Assembly: GCA_051278195.1 (NCBI GenBank)
Contig: JBNMQM010000015.1
Location: 11,441 to 75,440, forward strand
Length of the DNA: 64,000 nt
Origin: JAHRVQ01 sp051278195
GTDB taxonomy: Bacteria > Pseudomonadota > Gammaproteobacteria > Pseudomonadales > Azotimanducaceae
Direction: 5' to 3'
The notes below the pieces were generated by a model. That model searched no databases, was not told where the DNA came from, and worked only from the letters and a program-made list of their open reading frames with translations. Positions 59,843 to 64,000 of this stretch are shown here, one piece after another. Position numbers and translations under genes: made by a program. Within the stretch, counting starts at the first letter, position 1. Each line of letters opens with the position of its first letter.

Positions 59843-60865
59843 CTAGCTCACAGCGGCGATAGCTCGTGCAGACGACTCGACTAGTGCGGGCCCTTCGAAA
59901 ATAAATCCCGTATAAATTTGCACAAGGTCAGCACCAAGCCGAATTTTTTCAGCCGCATCATCACCCGTCATAATTCCACCCACACCTATGACAGCGATTT
60001 TACCTTGGACCTCTGCCACAACAGCCTCAAGCACGTGATTACTTTTTTTAAAGAGTGGCGCCCCACTTAAACCACCAGCTTCCCCAGCGTGTTTCGCGCC
60101 TTTAACCTCTGATCTTGAAATCGTCGTGTTACTGACAATGACACCATCAATCTCGAAAGCCATCAGTTGCTGGCAGACGATCCGAAGTTCATCTTCGTCC
60201 AAGTCCGGCGCAATTTTCACAACAAGCGGTACATAACGTTCATACTGCTCCTCGAGCTCTCGCTGCGCCAACTTGATACCTTCCAACAGCATGGCAAGTT
60301 CATCGCCATGCTGGAGTGCTCGCAAGTCCTTGGTGTTGGGGGATGAAATATTGATTGTGACATAGCTCGAATGACGATAAACCTTGCGCAGGCAGGTCAC
60401 ATAATCGTCCAATGTTTGCTCCAACGGAGTCAGCTTATTTTTCCCAATATTGATGCCGAGCACCCCATCAAAATGACATTGCTTGACCCGCCGCACCAAG
60501 GCATCCACGCCAAGGTTGTTAAAGCCCATACGATTGATGATGGCTTGCTTCTCCCTAAGCCGAAACAACCTTGGCTTTGCATTACCAGGCTGGGAAACCG
60601 GAGTTACTGTACCAACCTCGACGAACCCAAACCCAAGCGCTGCTAGCCCATCTACACAAGCAGCATCCTTATCTAGACCTGCGGCCAGGCCGACCCGATT
60701 TGGAAAGCGGATCCCCATGACTTCAACGGGATCTTCAACACGGGGCTTTGCAATCAAAGGCGTCAAATTCATTTGCTGCAGCCAGGCGATGGACTGCATA
60801 GATAGGTGATGAGAAGTTTCAGTCGGCAGCAGGAATAGCAGTTCGCGGAGTGCGTTAAAGCTCAT
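59843..60865 (-). CDS. pyrD: Dihydroorotate dehydrogenase (quinone), class 2
   Basis: A 340-residue membrane-associated flavoenzyme oxidising dihydroorotate to orotate with quinone in pyrimidine synthesis. The class-2 N-terminal helical extension (FNALRELLFLLPTETSHHLSMQSIAWLQQ) precedes the barrel, with NRVGLAAGLDKDAACVDGLAALGFGFVEVGTVTP, NINISSPNTKDLR-type FMN motifs (TINISSPNTKDLRALQ) and GVGGIMTGDDAAEKIRLGADLVQIYTG. The catalytic base Ser sits in NISSPNT. The start codon lies inside a 13-bp tandem duplication (60857-60880). A second TAGCCG, 14 bases from that at the stop codon, suggests another duplication at the 3' end. Confidence 0.96.
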   Translation of the reverse strand: MSFNALRELLFLLPTETSHHLSMQSIAWLQQMNLTPLIAKPRVEDPVEVMGIRFPNRVGLAAGLDKDAACVDGLAALGFGFVEVGTVTPVSQPGNAKPRLFRLREKQAIINRMGFNNLGVDALVRRVKQCHFDGVLGINIGKNKLTPLEQTLDDYVTCLRKVYRHSSYVTINISSPNTKDLRALQHGDELAMLLEGIKLAQRELEEQYERYVPLVVKIAPDLDEDELRIVCQQLMAFEIDGVIVSNTTISRSEVKGAKHAGEAGGLSGAPLFKKSNHVLEAVVAEVQGKIAVIGVGGIMTGDDAAEKIRLGADLVQIYTGFIFEGPALVESSARAIAAVS

Positions 60866-60880
60866 GTGAAAAGCTCATGT
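60857..60880 (-). repeat. 13-bp duplication across the pyrD start with mini-ORF
   Basis: ACATGAGCTTT occurs twice with a 13-base period, once with the pyrD ATG (60865) and once with an ATG at 60878. The upstream ATG opens a seven-codon frame (MSFSHEL) whose TAA ends just inside pyrD (60855), overlapping its start. Translation of the short frame could influence pyrD initiation. Confidence 0.7.
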
Positions 60881-60931
60881 AGAAAGGTCATAGGGAAACT
60901 CGATTGCAGAACGGACGATTATACACCATGG

Positions 60932-61153
60932 TTACCTGAGTTCTTCGATACCTGTAAATTTGTTGTCGTCATCAAAACTAAGCTGAAAGGTACCGTGAAT
61001 ACCCTGATGACCAAGGAAAGGCTTCAGGACGTTGATCGGAAATCGAACGGTTTTACCATTTCTCGCGACCGCCTTAACTTGCCGAATATAGGACTGGTAC
61101 ACTTTTAGGTACTGTTCTTTCGGCAAACTAATATCAACAATAATAGAAGGCAT
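60932..61153 (-). CDS. DUF2835 family protein
   Basis: A 73-residue soluble protein, recognised as DUF2835 from IIVDISLPKEQYLKVYQSYIRQVKAVARNGKTVRFPINVLKPFLGH and the final GIHGTFQLSFDDDNKF. The family is found in gammaproteobacteria next to gdhB; function unknown. It starts three bases after the gdhB stop codon, so it is probably cotranscribed with the dehydrogenase. Confidence 0.88.
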   Translation of the reverse strand: MPSIIVDISLPKEQYLKVYQSYIRQVKAVARNGKTVRFPINVLKPFLGHQGIHGTFQLSFDDDNKFTGIEELR

Positions 61154-61156
61154 AGT

Positions 61157-64000
61157 CTAAAATCGATTTCTCGCTCCAGCACTAGACTGAGCTAAATCCA
61201 ACAATTCTCGAATACCAACCGTGAATACCGATGGGTCGAGGACGCCTGCTGAACGCATACTGTGTTGTAGTGACAACCAACGATTCACCTGAGCCTCGTG
61301 CTGTGAAAGCCAAGCCTCAATCATCTTAACCGCGGACCTTTTCGATTTTCCTTCACCGCCAACAATGCCTAACGTTAGAGCGATCTGCTGCCAATTCAGA
61401 TCATCCTGCAGCGTCTCTCGCGCCAGTGCTTGCCAGCGCGTATCCGCCTGAAATTCATGTATGCGCTGACTAAACCAGTTCAATTGCAGCGTATGTCCAA
61501 GCGCAAAAAATACCTGCGCGACACGTTGTAAACTCGCACTAGATCGAGACGACGCTTCCACGATTCCCAAGGCTGAATAGAGGTGATGGGCTGCGGCTAC
61601 GTAGCGCGCTAGTCCAGTCGGCACACCCGCCTGCTCAAAGCCAGAGACTTTGTTCTGCCAGAGCGTACCCTGATCACCATTCAGCAAAGGTTCTAATTGC
61701 TTGCTGATCAAACGAGCACCCTTGCGGAAATTGGTAATTTCGGCTTCAAGTTTTTCGGTTCGACGCCGATTCCGCAGTAACCAACGGGTAGTTCGACGCA
61801 CAAGACGAATCAGATCCAGCATCAACACTTTCTGCACAGCGGGGTCGACGTGATAGTCCAACGCGCAAATCTGCGCCCAGTACTCCGGGATCTCAAATAT
61901 GTCCCTGGCCACTAGAAAAGCCCGGGCAATTTTTTCTGGTGAACAGCCCGTTTCGTACTCCATTCGCGCCACGAAATTCATGCCCATCAAGTTCACCATA
62001 CCGTTGGCAATCTGGGTCGACGCGAGTTCGCGATGAAGCCTATGCTGGCGTAGTTCTTTGCTGTATTTTTTAATGAGTGACCGCGGGAAAGCGACCATCA
62101 TTTCTTTAGCCATATACTCCACATCAAGCAACGGCGATGCCGCGAGCACTTCCTTGAGATCGCCTTTCACATAACTCGTCAGCACAGATACTTCCGGCGA
62201 GGTGAGATAATCGCCCCGTGCATGTCGCTCCTGAATTTCGTCGTCTGAAGGCAAAAACTCTAACTGACGATTGATCTTGCCAGCTTCCTCCAACGACTTA
62301 AGCAAAACACCATACTCAAGATCTCGTTTCTGAATCTGATGCATCATCAAATTCACAGCCAATGCCTGATCGTAATTATTGTCCAACACGATCTCGCCAA
62401 CCGCATCGGTCATCTGCAACAGCAGATCAGAACGGCTCTTTACCGTTAAACCGCGTTTTTCCAGCAATTGGTTTAACAAAATTTTGATGTTAACTTCAGC
62501 ATCAGAACAATTCACACCGCCAGCGTTATCAATAAAGTCGGTAAAACACTCCCCGCCTTTCAAACAGTATTCAATTCTTGCGCGTTGCGTCATGCCCAAA
62601 TTACCACCCTCGCCGACCACCTTGCAGCGAAGGTCTTCACCATTAATACGAATGGCATCGTTGGACTTGTCTGCGACTTCCAAATGCGACTCGTGTTTAC
62701 CTTTCACATAAGTTCCAATGCCGCCGTTCCAAAACAGGTCGACTTGCGACTTCAACATCGCAGTCATAAGTTGGTTGGGTGTCACAGTACTGGTCTTCAA
62801 GCCAAATACCGTTTTCATTTCTGGCGATACCGGAATCGATTTGACACTGCGGCTAAAAATACCGCCGCCCTTAGAGATGACCGAGGCCTTGTAATCGGAC
62901 CAAGAAGACCTTGGCAAACTAAATAGGCGTTGTCGTTCATTGAAACTTTTGGCGGAATTGGGTTTTGGATCAATAAAAATGTGCATGTGGTTAAAAGCAC
63001 CGACCAAACAAATTTTGTCTGATAACAGCATGCCGTTGCCAAACACGTCTCCCGACATGTCACCCACACCAACTACGGTGAACTCGGACACCTGGGTGTC
63101 GACACCTTTTTCACGAAAGTGCTGTTGCACCGATCGCCACGCTCCCTTGGCAGTGATGCCCATGGCCTTATGGTCGTAGCCGACGCTACCGCCTGAGGCG
63201 AACGCATCACCAAGCCAGAATCCATTTTGAATTGAAATCTCGTTTGCAATATCAGAAAAGGTTGCGGTTCCCTTGTCTGCCGCGACAACCAGATACGTAT
63301 CGTCATCGTCATGGCAGATTACCTGGCGTGGATGAACAACTTTACCTTTTACAAGATTATCGGTGACATCAAGCAAGCCTTGAATAAACATTCGATAACA
63401 GGCGATGCCTTCTGCCAGATAGGCATCACGATCAGAAGCTTCTGGCAGCTGTTTAGGCAAAAACCCACCCTTTGCGCCCACCGGCACGATCACAGAATTT
63501 TTCACTTGCTGGGCTTTCATGAGACCTAGTACTTCAGTTCGATAATCCTCCGAGCGATCAGACCAGCGCAATCCACCACGGGCAATCTTGCCCCCGCGGA
63601 GATGGACACCCTCGAATCTAGCTGAGTAGACAAATATCTCGAAAGCGGGTTTCGGCTCTGGCATTTCTGAAATTTCACGCGGATGTATCTTCAATGAAAT
63701 GTAATCTTGCGCCTCTCCTGAATTCGTGGCTTGGTAGAAGTTGGTTCGCTGAGTCGCTTCTATTATCTCAACCAGCCCTCGCAGCACTCGATCGTCGGCC
63801 AAATTGGCGACATCCTCGCTAATGTGACTAAACAACTTTTTCTTTAATGCATCGGTGTTGCGATCTGCTTGTGCTGGATCAAAACGTGTTTCGAAAAGTT
63901 CATACAGCATCCGCGTTATATAGGCGTAGCGCGTCACACAATCCGCGATAAATTGCTGACTGTTGGCATTTTGGAGCTGCCCATAGTATCGAGCATAAGT
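61157..64000 (-). CDS. gdhB: NAD-dependent glutamate dehydrogenase, large type (5' end outside window)
   Basis: The C-terminal 947 codons of a protein of about 1600 residues; the frame is open to the right edge without a stop, so the N-terminal regulatory third is missing. It deaminates glutamate to 2-oxoglutarate with NAD+. The catalytic core is clear: ARGGLRWSDRSEDYRTEVLGLMKAQQVKNSVIVPVGAKGGF, GDMSGDVFGNGM and the later ARIEYCLKGGECFTDFIDNAGGVNCSD. This is the 180-kDa class known from Streptomyces and Pseudomonas. The long C-terminal helical part (LEYETGCSPEKIARAF and on) is intact. It heads DUF2835. Confidence 0.94.
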   Translation of the reverse strand, partial: TYARYYGQLQNANSQQFIADCVTRYAYITRMLYELFETRFDPAQADRNTDALKKKLFSHISEDVANLADDRVLRGLVEIIEATQRTNFYQATNSGEAQDYISLKIHPREISEMPEPKPAFEIFVYSARFEGVHLRGGKIARGGLRWSDRSEDYRTEVLGLMKAQQVKNSVIVPVGAKGGFLPKQLPEASDRDAYLAEGIACYRMFIQGLLDVTDNLVKGKVVHPRQVICHDDDDTYLVVAADKGTATFSDIANEISIQNGFWLGDAFASGGSVGYDHKAMGITAKGAWRSVQQHFREKGVDTQVSEFTVVGVGDMSGDVFGNGMLLSDKICLVGAFNHMHIFIDPKPNSAKSFNERQRLFSLPRSSWSDYKASVISKGGGIFSRSVKSIPVSPEMKTVFGLKTSTVTPNQLMTAMLKSQVDLFWNGGIGTYVKGKHESHLEVADKSNDAIRINGEDLRCKVVGEGGNLGMTQRARIEYCLKGGECFTDFIDNAGGVNCSDAEVNIKILLNQLLEKRGLTVKSRSDLLLQMTDAVGEIVLDNNYDQALAVNLMMHQIQKRDLEYGVLLKSLEEAGKINRQLEFLPSDDEIQERHARGDYLTSPEVSVLTSYVKGDLKEVLAASPLLDVEYMAKEMMVAFPRSLIKKYSKELRQHRLHRELASTQIANGMVNLMGMNFVARMEYETGCSPEKIARAFLVARDIFEIPEYWAQICALDYHVDPAVQKVLMLDLIRLVRRTTRWLLRNRRRTEKLEAEITNFRKGARLISKQLEPLLNGDQGTLWQNKVSGFEQAGVPTGLARYVAAAHHLYSALGIVEASSRSSASLQRVAQVFFALGHTLQLNWFSQRIHEFQADTRWQALARETLQDDLNWQQIALTLGIVGGEGKSKRSAVKMIEAWLSQHEAQVNRWLSLQHSMRSAGVLDPSVFTVGIRELLDLAQSSAGARNRF

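Overview
The window reads as a chromosomal segment of a free-living, probably marine or aquatic gammaproteobacterium. The grounds are a complete six-subunit Na+-translocating NADH:quinone reductase (nqrA-F), LexA with SOS boxes, Rmf, TtcA, BolA, YheU, CsiV and SapC family proteins, class-2 PyrD and the start-truncated 180-kDa type of NAD-glutamate dehydrogenase. From memory, the order nqr - gap - mfd - csiV - methylthioinosine phosphorylase - lexA - topA, and rmf - pyrD further on, resembles the Pseudomonas aeruginosa PA2994-PA3011 and PA3049-PA3050 neighbourhoods, with local insertions and losses. No tRNA, rRNA, CRISPR array, transposase or integrase was seen.

Layout. 1-2000: two secreted beta-rich (DUF11-like) proteins on the minus strand, with a possible structured RNA leader, and YheU. 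2049-9149: an OmpR/ArcA-type response regulator and a 2105-residue sensor (pseudokinase, AAA ATPase, helical repeats, GAF, PAS, histidine kinase, receiver, Hpt). 9146-17058: housekeeping and envelope genes (ttcA, a deacetylase, ybbPA, tesA, a YgjP-like peptidase, bolA) around a decayed receiver-phosphatase pseudogene. 17065-24228: a signalling island of two paralogous CHASE2 receptors, one carrying an adenylate cyclase and one a Ser/Thr kinase, with FecR, tandem-FHA and PP2C proteins. 24405-27912: yaaA, an AcoX-like kinase, a MORN protein and a NUDIX hydrolase. 27959-33812: nqrFEDCBA (read A to F on the minus strand). 34107-48262: gap, an aspartic protease, mfd, csiV, methylthioinosine phosphorylase, sapC, mscS, a SPOR protein, lexA and topA. 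48388-56199: a membrane-anchored unknown, uspA, slt, a CheZ-like protein, an EAL-HDOD protein, tatD, a glutaredoxin-like protein and an ABC-F ATPase. 56224-64000: a Zn-type MerR regulator, D-Ala-D-Ala ligase with no canonical start codon, amtB, rmf, pyrD, a DUF2835 protein and gdhB, which runs off the right edge.

How it fits together. Most of the window is conserved housekeeping: respiration on sodium, DNA repair and topology, nucleotide salvage and synthesis, nitrogen assimilation and wall turnover. The accessory content is nearly all signal transduction. The best candidate for an undescribed system is the CHASE2/FecR/kinase/phosphatase/FHA/cyclase island: two receptors that share an almost colinear sensor half feed one cAMP branch and one protein-phosphorylation branch, next to a periplasmic FecR-domain protein. 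The giant hybrid kinase carries a Ser/Thr-kinase-like domain whose catalytic aspartate is an asparagine. A recurrent small-scale oddity is the presence of 13-14-bp tandem duplications at gene boundaries, one of which straddles the pyrD start codon.
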